64,000 bases of DNA from Streptomyces bambusae. Its GTDB lineage: Bacteria > Actinomycetota > Actinomycetes > Streptomycetales > Streptomycetaceae. How positions within the stretch are numbered: the first letter of the stretch is position 1; each line of letters opens with the position of its first letter. Location of the stretch: contig NZ_JAJAUZ010000008.1 of the NCBI RefSeq assembly GCF_020532645.1, forward strand, positions 1 to 64,000, read 5' to 3'. Position numbers and translations under genes: made by a program. Shown here one piece after another: positions 1 to 8,263 of this stretch. The notes below the pieces were generated by a model. The model was not told the origin of the DNA. It made no database searches and saw only the letters and a list, made by a program, of their open reading frames with translations.

Positions 1-3000
1 CCGCCGCCGAGCCCGAGGCCCCGGCCGCCCCGCGCGGCCGTCGCCGTCCGGCCGTGGCCGTCTTCCAGGCCCCGGTGTTCACCGAGCCGATGTTCCAGAC
101 CCCGATGACCGCCGCCGCGGCGCTCGCCGAGGAAGCGGAGACCGAGGAGGAGGAGGCCGAGGCCGAGGCCGTCGTCGCCCCCGCCCCGCAGCCCGCCGCC
201 CGCCGTCGCCGCCGCCGTGGCGGCATGGTCGAGGCCGAGCCGGCCGTCGAGCCGGAGCCGGCCGCCGTCGCCGAGCCCGTCGTCGAGGAGCCCGAGGCCG
301 TCGTCGAGGAGCCCGAGGCGGAGGAGGCGGACGAGGCCGAGGAGACCGACGAGCGTCCGTCCCGCCGTCGCCGTCGCGGTGGCCGCCGCCGTCGCCGCGG
401 TGAGTCCGCGGAGCTGGACGACGCCGCCGAGGAAGAGGCCGAGGACGAGGAGGAGGCCGCCGAAGAGGAGGCCGAGGAGGAGTCCGAGGACGCCGCCGGG
501 CTCGGTTCCAGCTCCAGCCGCCGTCGCCGCCGTCGCCGCCGTCGCTCCGGTGACGCCTCCGACAGCGACTCCCTCGACGAGGACGGCGTCCGCACGGTCG
601 TCAAGGTCCGCGAGCCGCGCCCGGCGCGCGAGAAGGCCGAGCCGTCCGACGAGGTGCAGTCCATCAAGGGCTCCACCCGCCTGGAGGCCAAGAAGCAGCG
701 CCGCCGCGAAGGCCGCGAGCAGGGCCGCCGCCGCGTCCCGATCATCACCGAGGCCGAGTTCCTGGCCCGCCGCGAGGCCGTCGAGCGCGTCATGGTCGTC
801 CGCCAGCACGGCGAGCGCACCCAGATCGGCGTCCTCGAGGACAACGTGCTCGTCGAGCACTACGTCAACAAGGAGCAGGCCACCTCGTACGTCGGCAACG
901 TCTACCTGGGCAAGGTCCAGAACGTGCTGCCGTCGATGGAGGCCGCCTTCATCGACATCGGCAAGGGCCGCAACGCCGTCCTGTACGCCGGCGAGGTCAA
1001 CTTCGAGGCCCTCGGCATGGCCAACGGCCCGCGCCGCATCGAGTCCGCCCTGAAGTCCGGCCAGTCCGTGCTCGTGCAGGTCACCAAGGACCCGATCGGC
1101 CACAAGGGCGCCCGCCTGACCTCGCAGGTCTCGCTGCCCGGCCGCTACCTGGTCTACGTGCCCGAGGGCTCGATGACCGGCATCAGCCGCAAGCTGCCCG
1201 ACACCGAGCGCGCGCGCCTGAAGACCATCCTCAAGAAGATCGTCCCCGAGGACGCGGGCGTCATCGTGCGCACCGCCGCCGAGGGCGCGAGCGAGGACGA
1301 GCTGCGCCGCGACGTCGAGCGTCTGCAGGCCCAGTGGGAGGACATCCAGAAGAAGTCGAAGATGATCACGACCTCTTCGCCGAGCCTGCTGTACGGCGAG
1401 CCGGACATGACCGTCCGCGTGGTCCGCGACATCTTCAACGAGGACTTCTCGAAGGTCATCGTCAGCGGCGACGAGGCGTGGAGCACCATCCACGGCTACG
1501 TCTCGCACGTGGCCCCGGACCTGGCCGACCGCCTCCAGCGGTGGACCTCCGAGGTCGACGTCTTCGCGACGTACCGCATCGACGAGCAGCTCGCCAAGGC
1601 GCTGGACCGCAAGGTCTGGCTGCCCTCCGGCGGTTCGCTGGTGATCGACAAGACCGAAGCGATGGTCGTGATCGACGTCAACACCGGCAAGTTCACCGGC
1701 CAGGGCGGCAACCTGGAGGAGACCGTCACCAGGAACAACCTGGAGGCGGCCGAGGAGATCGTGCGCCAGCTGCGGCTGCGCGACCTCGGTGGCATCGTCG
1801 TCATCGACTTCATCGACATGGTGCTGGAATCGAACCGGGACCTGGTGCTGCGGCGCATGCTGGAGTGCCTGGGCCGGGACCGTACGAAGCACCAGGTCGC
1901 CGAGGTCACCTCGCTGGGCCTGGTCCAGATGACCCGCAAGCGGGTCGGCCAGGGCCTGCTGGAGTCCTTCTCCGAGACCTGCGTCCACTGCAACGGCCGC
2001 GGCGTCATCGTGCACATGGAGCAGCCGGCCGCGGCCGGCTGCGGCAACGGCAAGCGCGCCAAGAAGCGCGGCCGCGGCGGTGCGCACGAGCACGACCACG
2101 AGCTGGTGACCGGCATCGAGGCGGACGTCGTCGAGGCCGAGACCGAGGCCGAGGTCGCGGCGGAGATCGCCGCGCCCGTCTCCCTGCCGGAGCCGGACTT
2201 CGCGCCCGACGAGGAGCTGTACAGCAGCCCCGCCGAGGCCGAGGCCGCCGCGGGCATCGTCAGCGGCCGCCGCTCGCGGCGCCGCGCCACCCGCAAGGTG
2301 AGCGCTCCGGCCGGTGCGCCGCGCGCCGCCGCGGTGACCGAGCCCGAGCCGGTCGTGGTGGCCGAGCCGGAGCCGGTCGTCGTGGCCGAGCCCGCCGACA
2401 CGGTGCTGGAGCCGGCCGCCGGGACCGTCGCCGTCGAGGAGACCGTGACCGAGGCCGTCGCCGAGCCGGTGGCCGAGGATGCCGCGCCGAAGGGCCGTAC
2501 GCGTCGTCGTGCGACCCGCAAGGCCACCGCCCCGGCGCCCGAGTCCGAGGCTGCCGCCCCGGCCGTCGCCGAGGCCCCGGTGGCCGAGGCTCCGGCCGAG
2601 CCGGTCGCCGAGGTCCCGGCCGAGGTTCCCGCCGAGCCGGTCGCCGAGCCGGTCGTGGAGGCCGCCCCGCCGCGGGCGCGCCGCCGGGCCACCCGCAAGG
2701 CCACCGCGCCCGCCGGTTCGCCGGCCGGTGCCGAGGCTGCGGCCGTGGTGGTCGTGACCGCGCCCGCGGCGCCGGAGGCGGCCCCGCAGGCCGCTGCCGA
2801 GCCCGTGGCCGAGCCGGCCGCCGAGGCCCCTGCCGAGTCCGTCGAGGAGGCCGCTCCGGCCAAGAAGACGACCCGCAAGGCCGCGGCCAAGAAGGCTCCG
2901 GCGAAGAAGGCCGCCGCCAAGAAGACGACGACCGCCAAGAAGGCCGTCGCCAAGAAGACGGTGGCCAAGAAGACCACTGCGAAGAAGACGGCGAAGAAGA

Positions 3001-3044
3001 CCGCGGCGGCGGAGCAGTCCGCCCCGGCGGCTTCCGAAGCCTGA
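1..3044 (+). CDS. rne: Ribonuclease E/G (5' end outside window)
   Basis: This is an endoribonuclease of the RNase E/G family, for rRNA processing and mRNA decay. The frame is already open at base 3, so the true start lies upstream; residues here count from the GTG at 54. A long N-terminal region alternates acidic stretches with arginine-rich patches. An S1-like RNA-binding domain starts near residue 245. The DNase I-like catalytic core carries metal-ligand aspartates at D541 (in VIDVNTG) and D585 (in VIDFIDM). The zinc-link CVHC is at C643-C646. The C-terminal third is Ala/Pro/Glu-rich with repeated RRRATRK blocks and ends in a lysine/alanine tail like histone H1. Having the catalytic core in the middle, between two disordered arms, is the actinobacterial arrangement. 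A strong hairpin follows the stop. Confidence 0.95.
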   Translation, partial: AAEPEAPAAPRGRRRPAVAVFQAPVFTEPMFQTPMTAAAALAEEAETEEEEAEAEAVVAPAPQPAARRRRRRGGMVEAEPAVEPEPAAVAEPVVEEPEAVVEEPEAEEADEAEETDERPSRRRRRGGRRRRRGESAELDDAAEEEAEDEEEAAEEEAEEESEDAAGLGSSSSRRRRRRRRRSGDASDSDSLDEDGVRTVVKVREPRPAREKAEPSDEVQSIKGSTRLEAKKQRRREGREQGRRRVPIITEAEFLARREAVERVMVVRQHGERTQIGVLEDNVLVEHYVNKEQATSYVGNVYLGKVQNVLPSMEAAFIDIGKGRNAVLYAGEVNFEALGMANGPRRIESALKSGQSVLVQVTKDPIGHKGARLTSQVSLPGRYLVYVPEGSMTGISRKLPDTERARLKTILKKIVPEDAGVIVRTAAEGASEDELRRDVERLQAQWEDIQKKSKMITTSSPSLLYGEPDMTVRVVRDIFNEDFSKVIVSGDEAWSTIHGYVSHVAPDLADRLQRWTSEVDVFATYRIDEQLAKALDRKVWLPSGGSLVIDKTEAMVVIDVNTGKFTGQGGNLEETVTRNNLEAAEEIVRQLRLRDLGGIVVIDFIDMVLESNRDLVLRRMLECLGRDRTKHQVAEVTSLGLVQMTRKRVGQGLLESFSETCVHCNGRGVIVHMEQPAAAGCGNGKRAKKRGRGGAHEHDHELVTGIEADVVEAETEAEVAAEIAAPVSLPEPDFAPDEELYSSPAEAEAAAGIVSGRRSRRRATRKVSAPAGAPRAAAVTEPEPVVVAEPEPVVVAEPADTVLEPAAGTVAVEETVTEAVAEPVAEDAAPKGRTRRRATRKATAPAPESEAAAPAVAEAPVAEAPAEPVAEVPAEVPAEPVAEPVVEAAPPRARRRATRKATAPAGSPAGAEAAAVVVVTAPAAPEAAPQAAAEPVAEPAAEAPAESVEEAAPAKKTTRKAAAKKAPAKKAAAKKTTTAKKAVAKKTVAKKTTAKKTAKKTAAAEQSAPAASEA

Positions 3045-3066
3045 TCGGCGCAGTTCAGAAGGGGTG

Positions 3067-3102
3067 ACGGGGCCCGGTTTGACCTCTCAAACCGGGCCCC
3101 GT
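3067..3102 (+). terminator. Intrinsic terminator-like hairpin after rne
   Basis: A perfect 16-bp inverted repeat (arms 3067-3082 and 3087-3102) encloses a 4-nt loop, 22 nt after the rne stop. There is no long U run, which is usual for high-GC actinobacterial terminators. Confidence 0.75.
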
Positions 3103-3247
3103 AACCTTGACCGTCGGCGTGTCTACGTGCACGCCAGCTCCTGAGCACCTCACCTCCCGGGCTTCACGGCGCGGGAGAGGCCGCCCGCTTTCCGGCGGGG
3201 TCGGCTGGCTTCAGGGGTTCCGATTTTCGAGCGAGAGAGAGATCCGC

Positions 3248-3568
3248 GTGTACGCCATCGTGCGCAGCGGTGGTCGCCAGCACAAGGTTGCTGTCGGCGA
3301 CATCGTTGAGGTTGACAAGATTTCCACTGCCAAGGTTGGCGACACGGTCGAGCTCTCGACCCTGCTCGTTGTCGACGGCGACGCCGTGACCAGCGACCCG
3401 TGGGTCCTGGCCGGCATCAAGGTCACGGCCGAGGTCGTGGACCACCACAAGGGCGCCAAGATCGACATCCTGCGCTACAAGAACAAGACGGGCTACCGTC
3501 GTCGTCAGGGTCACCGTCAGCAGTACACGGCGATCAAGGTCACCGGCATCCCGACCGCCGCGAAGTAA
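3248..3568 (+). CDS. rplU: 50S ribosomal protein L21
   Basis: L21 is a 106-residue protein of the large ribosomal subunit. The product begins [14 protein letters not shown] and ends in the basic [12 protein letters not shown] region, both standard for L21. I chose the GTG at 3248 because a purine-rich GAGAGAGAGA stretch lies just upstream and the protein then has the family's length; the frame stays open to 3107 but that extension is not L21-like. The 145-nt leader (3103-3247) holds a GC-rich hairpin around the CCGCCCGC/GCGGGG arms near 3181-3200, which could be an autoregulatory leader, but I have no stronger evidence. rpmA follows after 14 nt, giving the conserved rplU-rpmA-obg order. Confidence 0.97.
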   Translation: MYAIVRSGGRQHKVAVGDIVEVDKISTAKVGDTVELSTLLVVDGDAVTSDPWVLAGIKVTAEVVDHHKGAKIDILRYKNKTGYRRRQGHRQQYTAIKVTGIPTAAK

Positions 3569-3582
3569 AGAGGGACTGAGCA

Positions 3583-3837
3583 ATGGCACACAAGAAGGGC
3601 GCATCGTCCACCCGGAACGGTCGCGACTCCAATGCCCAGCGGCTCGGCGTGAAGCGCTTCGGCGGTCAGGTCGTTTCCGCTGGTGAGATCCTCGTCCGCC
3701 AGCGCGGCACCCACTTCCACCCGGGCGCCGGTGTCGGCCGCGGTGGCGACGACACGCTGTTCGCCCTGCAGGCCGGTTCGGTGCAGTTCGGCACCCACCG
3801 TGGCCGCAAGGTCGTGAACATCGTTCCGGCCGCCTGA
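3583..3837 (+). CDS. rpmA: 50S ribosomal protein L27
   Basis: L27 is an 84-residue protein whose N-terminus reaches the peptidyl transferase centre. It starts [16 protein letters not shown] directly, without the cleavable N-terminal extension that Firmicutes L27 carries, and has the conserved FGGQ and GTHFHPG segments. A GGGACTGAG ribosome site precedes the ATG. It is co-transcribed with rplU (14-nt gap). A large hairpin follows. Confidence 0.97.
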   Translation: MAHKKGASSTRNGRDSNAQRLGVKRFGGQVVSAGEILVRQRGTHFHPGAGVGRGGDDTLFALQAGSVQFGTHRGRKVVNIVPAA

Positions 3838-3870
3838 TCCAGCTTCTGCTGATCAAGCGTTCGTAACTTC

Positions 3871-3927
3871 CCGAGGGCGGATCTCACTCCTTCCCGGCGC
3901 AAGCCGGGAAGAGGGATCCGCCCTCGG
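3871..3927 (+). terminator. Terminator between rpmA and obg
   Basis: A 13-bp outer stem (3871-3883 with 3915-3927) encloses an inner CTTCCCGGC/GCCGGGAAG stem. It probably ends the rplU-rpmA transcript, so obg would have its own promoter in 3928-4004, where I see no clear consensus. Confidence 0.7.
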
Positions 3928-4004
3928 CGCGTTGTCACATAGACACGTTTAATGGGCAGCAAGGTCTGCCCGGGACATACCCGCATGTATCTGGAGGAAC
4001 ACCC

Positions 4005-5450
4005 ATGACCACCTTCGTGGACCGCGTCGAGCTGCACGTCGCCGCGGGTAACGGGGGGCACGGCTGCGCCTCCGTACACCGGGAGAAGTTCAAGCCCCTC
4101 GGCGGCCCCGACGGCGGCAACGGCGGCCGCGGCGGCGATGTGATCCTGGTCGTCGAGCAGGCCGTCACCACCCTGCTGGACTACCACCACAGCCCCCACC
4201 GCAAGGCCACCAACGGCAAGCCCGGCGAGGGCGACAACCGCTCCGGCAAGGACGGCCAGGACCTCGTCCTGCCCGTGCCGGACGGCACCGTGGTCCTCGA
4301 CAAGGAGGGCAACGTCCTCGCCGACCTGGTCGGCCAGGGCACCACGTACATCGCGGCCCAGGGCGGCCGCGGCGGCCTCGGCAACGCGGCCCTGTCCTCG
4401 GCCCGCCGCAAGGCCCCCGGCTTCGCGCTGCTCGGCGTGCCCGGCGACACCGGCGACATCGTCCTGGAGCTCAAGACCGTCGCCGACGTGGCGCTGGTCG
4501 GCTTCCCGAGCGCCGGCAAGTCCTCGCTGATCTCGGTGCTGTCCGCTGCCAAGCCGAAGATCGCGGACTACCCGTTCACCACCCTGGTCCCGAACCTGGG
4601 CGTGGTCACCGCCGGCTCCACCGTCTACACCATCGCCGACGTGCCCGGCCTGATCCCGGGCGCCAGCCAGGGCAAGGGCCTGGGTCTGGAGTTCCTGCGG
4701 CACGTCGAGCGCTGCTCGGTCCTCGTGCACGTCCTGGACACCGCCACCCTGGAGTCCGACCGAGACCCGGTCTCCGACCTCGACGTCATCGAGGAGGAGC
4801 TGCGGCAGTACGGCGGCGGCCTGGAGAAGCGGCCGCGGCTGGTCGTCCTCAACAAGGTCGACATCCCGGACGGCCAGGACCTCGCGGACATGATCCGCCC
4901 GGACCTGGAGGCGCGCGGCTACAAGGTCTTCGAGGTCTCCGCGGTCGCCCGCACCGGCCTCAAGGAGCTGTCCTTCGCGCTGGCCGCGATCGTCGCCAAG
5001 GCGCGCGCCCGCAAGCCGAAGGCCGAGGCCACCCGGATCGTCATCCGGCCCAAGGCCGTCGACGACAGCGGCTTCACCGTCGTGTACGACGAGACCGAGG
5101 ACGTCTACCGCGTGCGCGGCGAGAAGCCGGAGCGCTGGGTGCGCCAGACCGACTTCAACAACGACGAGGCCGTGGGCTACCTGGCCGACCGCCTCAACCG
5201 CCTGGGCGTCGAGGACGCGCTGAAGAAGGCCGGCGCGCACGCCGGCGACGGCGTGGCCATCGGTTCCGAGGAGAACGCGGTCGTCTTCGACTGGGAGCCG
5301 ACCATGATGGCCGGCGCCGAGATGCTGGGCCGCCGCGGCGAGGACCACCGCATGGACGCCCCGCGTCCGGCGGTGCAGCGCCGGAAGGACAAGGAGGCGC
5401 AGCGCGGGGACGCGGCGCAGCGGGAGTACGACGAGTTCCGTCCGTTCTGA
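4005..5450 (+). CDS. obgE: Obg/CgtA GTPase
   Basis: Obg is a GTPase that binds the 50S subunit, is needed for ribosome assembly, and in Streptomyces has been tied to the onset of aerial growth. The 481 residues show three parts: the glycine-rich Obg fold (about 1-158), the G domain, and a C-terminal OCT domain (about 345-420) followed by a charged tail. G-domain motifs are G1 GFPSAGKSS (166-174), switch I DYPFTT, G3 DVPGL (from D212) and G4 NKVD (from N283). TGGAGGA lies before the ATG. It follows rplU-rpmA as in most bacteria. Confidence 0.97.
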   Translation: MTTFVDRVELHVAAGNGGHGCASVHREKFKPLGGPDGGNGGRGGDVILVVEQAVTTLLDYHHSPHRKATNGKPGEGDNRSGKDGQDLVLPVPDGTVVLDKEGNVLADLVGQGTTYIAAQGGRGGLGNAALSSARRKAPGFALLGVPGDTGDIVLELKTVADVALVGFPSAGKSSLISVLSAAKPKIADYPFTTLVPNLGVVTAGSTVYTIADVPGLIPGASQGKGLGLEFLRHVERCSVLVHVLDTATLESDRDPVSDLDVIEEELRQYGGGLEKRPRLVVLNKVDIPDGQDLADMIRPDLEARGYKVFEVSAVARTGLKELSFALAAIVAKARARKPKAEATRIVIRPKAVDDSGFTVVYDETEDVYRVRGEKPERWVRQTDFNNDEAVGYLADRLNRLGVEDALKKAGAHAGDGVAIGSEENAVVFDWEPTMMAGAEMLGRRGEDHRMDAPRPAVQRRKDKEAQRGDAAQREYDEFRPF

Positions 5451-5484
5451 CCACGGGGTTGAAGTCGCCTTTACACCCCTCCCG

Positions 5485-5490
5485 TAGGAT
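5485..5490 (+). promoter_or_regulatory. -10 box for leaderless glycosyltransferase gene
   Basis: TAGGAT ends 6 nt before the GTG at 5497, so transcription should begin at or next to the start codon. A TTGAAG at 5459 is 20 nt upstream, a poor -35. There is no ribosome-binding site. Confidence 0.5.
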
Positions 5491-5496
5491 CCCCGG

Positions 5497-7164
5497 GTGA
5501 GTATCGTGCTCGACCAGACGGCCGGTGGAACGGAAGCTTCCACCGGCCCCGCCAGCGGCAGTGTCTGCGTAGTCGTCATCGCGTACAACGACGCCGAACT
5601 CGTGGGCGAGGCCGTGGCATCGGCCCTCGCCCAGGGTGACGTGGTGTCGGAGGTCATAGCGGTCGACGACTGCTCCTCCGACGGCACCCCGGCGGTGCTG
5701 GACGAACTCGCCGCCGCGCACCCGCGGCTGCGGGTCGTCCACCGGAAGCAGAACAGCGGAGGCTGCGGCACCCCGCGCAACGACGGCATCAAGGCCGCCA
5801 CGGCCCCGTACGTCCTGTTCCTCGACAGCGACGACGTGCTGCCGCCGGGGGCCGCCGCCGCCCTGCTGGCCGCCGCCGAGCGGCACCGGGCGCCGGTGAC
5901 CGTCGGCGCGTGCGTCCGCCGCGAGCTCCCGCAGGAGCACGACGTGCCCTGGGTGCCCGGTCTGTACGACGCGCCGGCCGTCATCGAAGGACCGGCCGGC
6001 AAGCCGGAACTCGTCCGCGACACGCTGTGCGTCAACAAGCTGTACGAGCGGTCCTTCCTGGACAGGCATTCCATCCGCTTCCCCGACGGTCGTTTCATCT
6101 ACGAGGACTTCGTCTTCACCGCGCAGGTGCTGGCGGCCGCCCCGCGCATCGCGGTGATCCCCGAACTGGTCTACGTCTGGCACGTGCGCCGCAGCGCCGC
6201 CCAGGTGTCGATCTCCCTCGACCGCGCGGACATCGGCAACTGGCAGGCCCGCGTCGGCGCCCACCGCAAGGCCGTGGAGATCCTCCGCGACTCCGGCTCG
6301 GACGCCCTCGTCACCGCCTGCCGGATCAAGTTCCTCGAATACGACCTGCGCATGTACCTGCGCGAGATCGGCACCAACGCCGGGTACCAGCGCGCATGGT
6401 GGACGCTGACCCGCGAGTACCTCGCCGGTTTCACCGCGGAGGAGATCGCGGGCACCGGCACCCGGGCCCGCTGGATCGCACACGTGCTGCTCGCCACCCC
6501 GGAGCCGCCCGCCGACCTGGAACGGCTGGTGCAGTTCGCGGCCGACCCGCCGCGGCTGCTGCCGCCGTACGCCCTGGCCGACGGGGTCCCGGTGTGGAGC
6601 GACGAGCTGCCCGGTGCCCGCCTCGACGGGCTGGCCGAACTGCCGCTCGCCGAGCTGCCGGTCATAGTGGACGCCCGCCTGGTCACCGGCCTGGCCGGCG
6701 AACTGAAGGTGGTCGTCCACGACCTGTACGGGCGGCTCGCCGAGGCCGGGCCGCGCAGCGTGCACCTGGAGTTCGACACCCGCCGCGGCGACGAGCCGGC
6801 CCTCAGCCGGCCCGTGGACCTGCGCGCGCAGCAGGACGGCACCTGGACCGCCCGGCTGCCGGTGGGCATGACCGCGCTGGCCGCCGCAGGCCGCCGGCGC
6901 GGCCGCCGTGGCCTGCAGGTATGGGACGTCCGGCTGCGCGTGCACTGCGCCGACGGCGGCTCGCTGCTCGCCTCCCTGCGCCCGCAGTCCGAACCGCTCC
7001 GGCGCAGCGCGCTGCTCAGCAGCCGGTACGGTGTGCTGCTGGTGCAGCCGTACGAGACGGCCAGCGGATCGCTGGCCCTGCGGCTGGCACCGGGACTGCA
7101 CGGAGCGGTCAGCCTGGTCAGGAACCGCATCTTCCGGGCGCGGATGCGGCGGCGTAACGGCTGA
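5497..7164 (+). CDS. GT2 glycosyltransferase with C-terminal domain
   Basis: A 555-residue family 2 glycosyltransferase (GT-A fold). The nucleotide-sugar binding N-terminus reads VCVVVIAYNDAE, followed by VDDCSSDGT near residue 58, and the DXD-type metal site DSDD at 110-113. Beyond about residue 270 is a second region of roughly 280 residues that I do not recognise, resembling the tails of the GT2 proteins encoded at 8264-10174 and 11513-14383. It begins with a run of transferase-like helices and ends in a beta-rich part. There is no membrane helix or signal peptide, so it should act on the cytoplasmic face. The donor and acceptor are unknown; the neighbours suggest assembly of a wall polymer. 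The gene appears leaderless. Confidence 0.85.
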   Translation: MSIVLDQTAGGTEASTGPASGSVCVVVIAYNDAELVGEAVASALAQGDVVSEVIAVDDCSSDGTPAVLDELAAAHPRLRVVHRKQNSGGCGTPRNDGIKAATAPYVLFLDSDDVLPPGAAAALLAAAERHRAPVTVGACVRRELPQEHDVPWVPGLYDAPAVIEGPAGKPELVRDTLCVNKLYERSFLDRHSIRFPDGRFIYEDFVFTAQVLAAAPRIAVIPELVYVWHVRRSAAQVSISLDRADIGNWQARVGAHRKAVEILRDSGSDALVTACRIKFLEYDLRMYLREIGTNAGYQRAWWTLTREYLAGFTAEEIAGTGTRARWIAHVLLATPEPPADLERLVQFAADPPRLLPPYALADGVPVWSDELPGARLDGLAELPLAELPVIVDARLVTGLAGELKVVVHDLYGRLAEAGPRSVHLEFDTRRGDEPALSRPVDLRAQQDGTWTARLPVGMTALAAAGRRRGRRGLQVWDVRLRVHCADGGSLLASLRPQSEPLRRSALLSSRYGVLLVQPYETASGSLALRLAPGLHGAVSLVRNRIFRARMRRRNG

Positions 7165-7248
7165 GGCCCGGCGGCCGGAGCCCCACGGGGCCCGGTCGCA
7201 CGGACCGCTCAGACTGCTTGACAGACGGACAGGACTCGGGAGTTACGA

Positions 7249-8253
7249 ATGACGTTTCTGATCACCGGCGGTGCCGGTTACATCGGTTCGCACGTGGTCC
7301 GGGCGATGACGCTCGCGGGCGAGCAGGTCGTCGTCCTCGACGACCTCTCCACCGGCGACGAGGACCGGGTGCCGGAGGGCGTGCCGCTGGTGGTCGGCTC
7401 GGTGCTGGACCGGCTGGTCCTCGACCGCACCATCGCCGAGCACCGGATCACCGGCGTCGTGCACCTCGCGGGCAAGAAGCAGGTCGGCGAGTCGGTCGAG
7501 AAGCCGCTCTACTACTACCAGGAGAACGTGCAGGGCCTCGCGGTCCTCCTGGAGGCCGTCGCGGCCGCCGGCATCCGCAACTTCCTGTTCTCCTCCTCCG
7601 CCTCGGTGTACGGCATGCCGGACGTGGACCTCGTCACCGAGGACACCCCGTGCGCGCCGATGAGCCCGTACGGCGAGACCAAGCTGGCCGGCGAGTGGCT
7701 GGTGCGCGCCGCGGGCCGGGCCCACGGCATCGCCACCGCCTGCATGCGCTACTTCAACGTGGCCGGCACCGCGACCCCCGAGCTCGCCGACACCGGCGTG
7801 TTCAACCTGGTCCCGATGGTCTTCGAGCGCCTCGACGCGGGGGAGGGCGCCCGGATCTTCGGCGACGACTACCCGACCCCCGACGGCACCTGCATCCGCG
7901 ACTACATCCACGTCGAGGACCTGGCGGACGCCCACCTGGTGGCCGCCCGCAAGCTCGCCGAGTGGGCCGCCGCCGGCGATTACCAGGACCTGACCGTGAA
8001 CATCGGCCGCGGCGAGGGCGTTTCCGTCCGCGACATGGTCGAGCTGATCAACGAGAACACCGGCCACACCGAGGGGCCCGTGGTCACCCCGCGCCGCCCC
8101 GGCGACCCGGCCAAGGTGGTGGCCTCCGCCGACCGGATCGCCGCCGAGCTGGGCTGGAAGGCCAAGCACGACGTCCGCGCCATGATCACCTCGGCGTGGG
8201 AGGGCTGGGCCGCCCACCGCGTCTCCGCCGGCCACCACACCGAACAGCGCTGA
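7249..8253 (+). CDS. galE: UDP-glucose 4-epimerase
   Basis: GalE interconverts UDP-glucose and UDP-galactose using bound NAD. This is a 334-residue SDR-family enzyme with the NAD motif GGAGYIG (residues 7-13), the catalytic YGETK (Tyr141, Lys145), SSSASVYG, and the MRYFNVAG segment typical of GalE. A GGGAG site lies 6 nt before the ATG. It sits inside the glycosyltransferase block, so it probably supplies sugar nucleotide for the polymer rather than serving galactose breakdown; galT and galK are absent here. Its 3' end faces the convergent gene at 8264, with only 10 nt between. Confidence 0.93.
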   Translation: MTFLITGGAGYIGSHVVRAMTLAGEQVVVLDDLSTGDEDRVPEGVPLVVGSVLDRLVLDRTIAEHRITGVVHLAGKKQVGESVEKPLYYYQENVQGLAVLLEAVAAAGIRNFLFSSSASVYGMPDVDLVTEDTPCAPMSPYGETKLAGEWLVRAAGRAHGIATACMRYFNVAGTATPELADTGVFNLVPMVFERLDAGEGARIFGDDYPTPDGTCIRDYIHVEDLADAHLVAARKLAEWAAAGDYQDLTVNIGRGEGVSVRDMVELINENTGHTEGPVVTPRRPGDPAKVVASADRIAAELGWKAKHDVRAMITSAWEGWAAHRVSAGHHTEQR

Positions 8254-8263
8254 CCTTCCGCGC

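Noticed and set aside
2860..3010. Repetitive AAGAAG-type sequence as a tandem repeat or CRISPR
   Set aside because: It is the coding sequence of the lysine/alanine tail of RNase E; no spacer-repeat periodicity is present.
1496..3148. Long antisense ORF opposite rne (and similar ones elsewhere, for example the 1261-codon frame at 32145-35930 on the minus strand)
   Set aside because: Such frames arise from the GC-skewed third position of the real gene; composition is biased to Arg, Ala, Pro and Gly without any family match, and starts lack ribosome sites.
3107..3247. Longer L21 N-terminus from 3107
   Set aside because: The extension is not L21-like, lacks a ribosome site and would lie over the leader.
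7218..7246. TTGACA before galE as a promoter
   Set aside because: The -35 is perfect but the position 17 nt on reads AGTTAC and the start would fall inside the gene.
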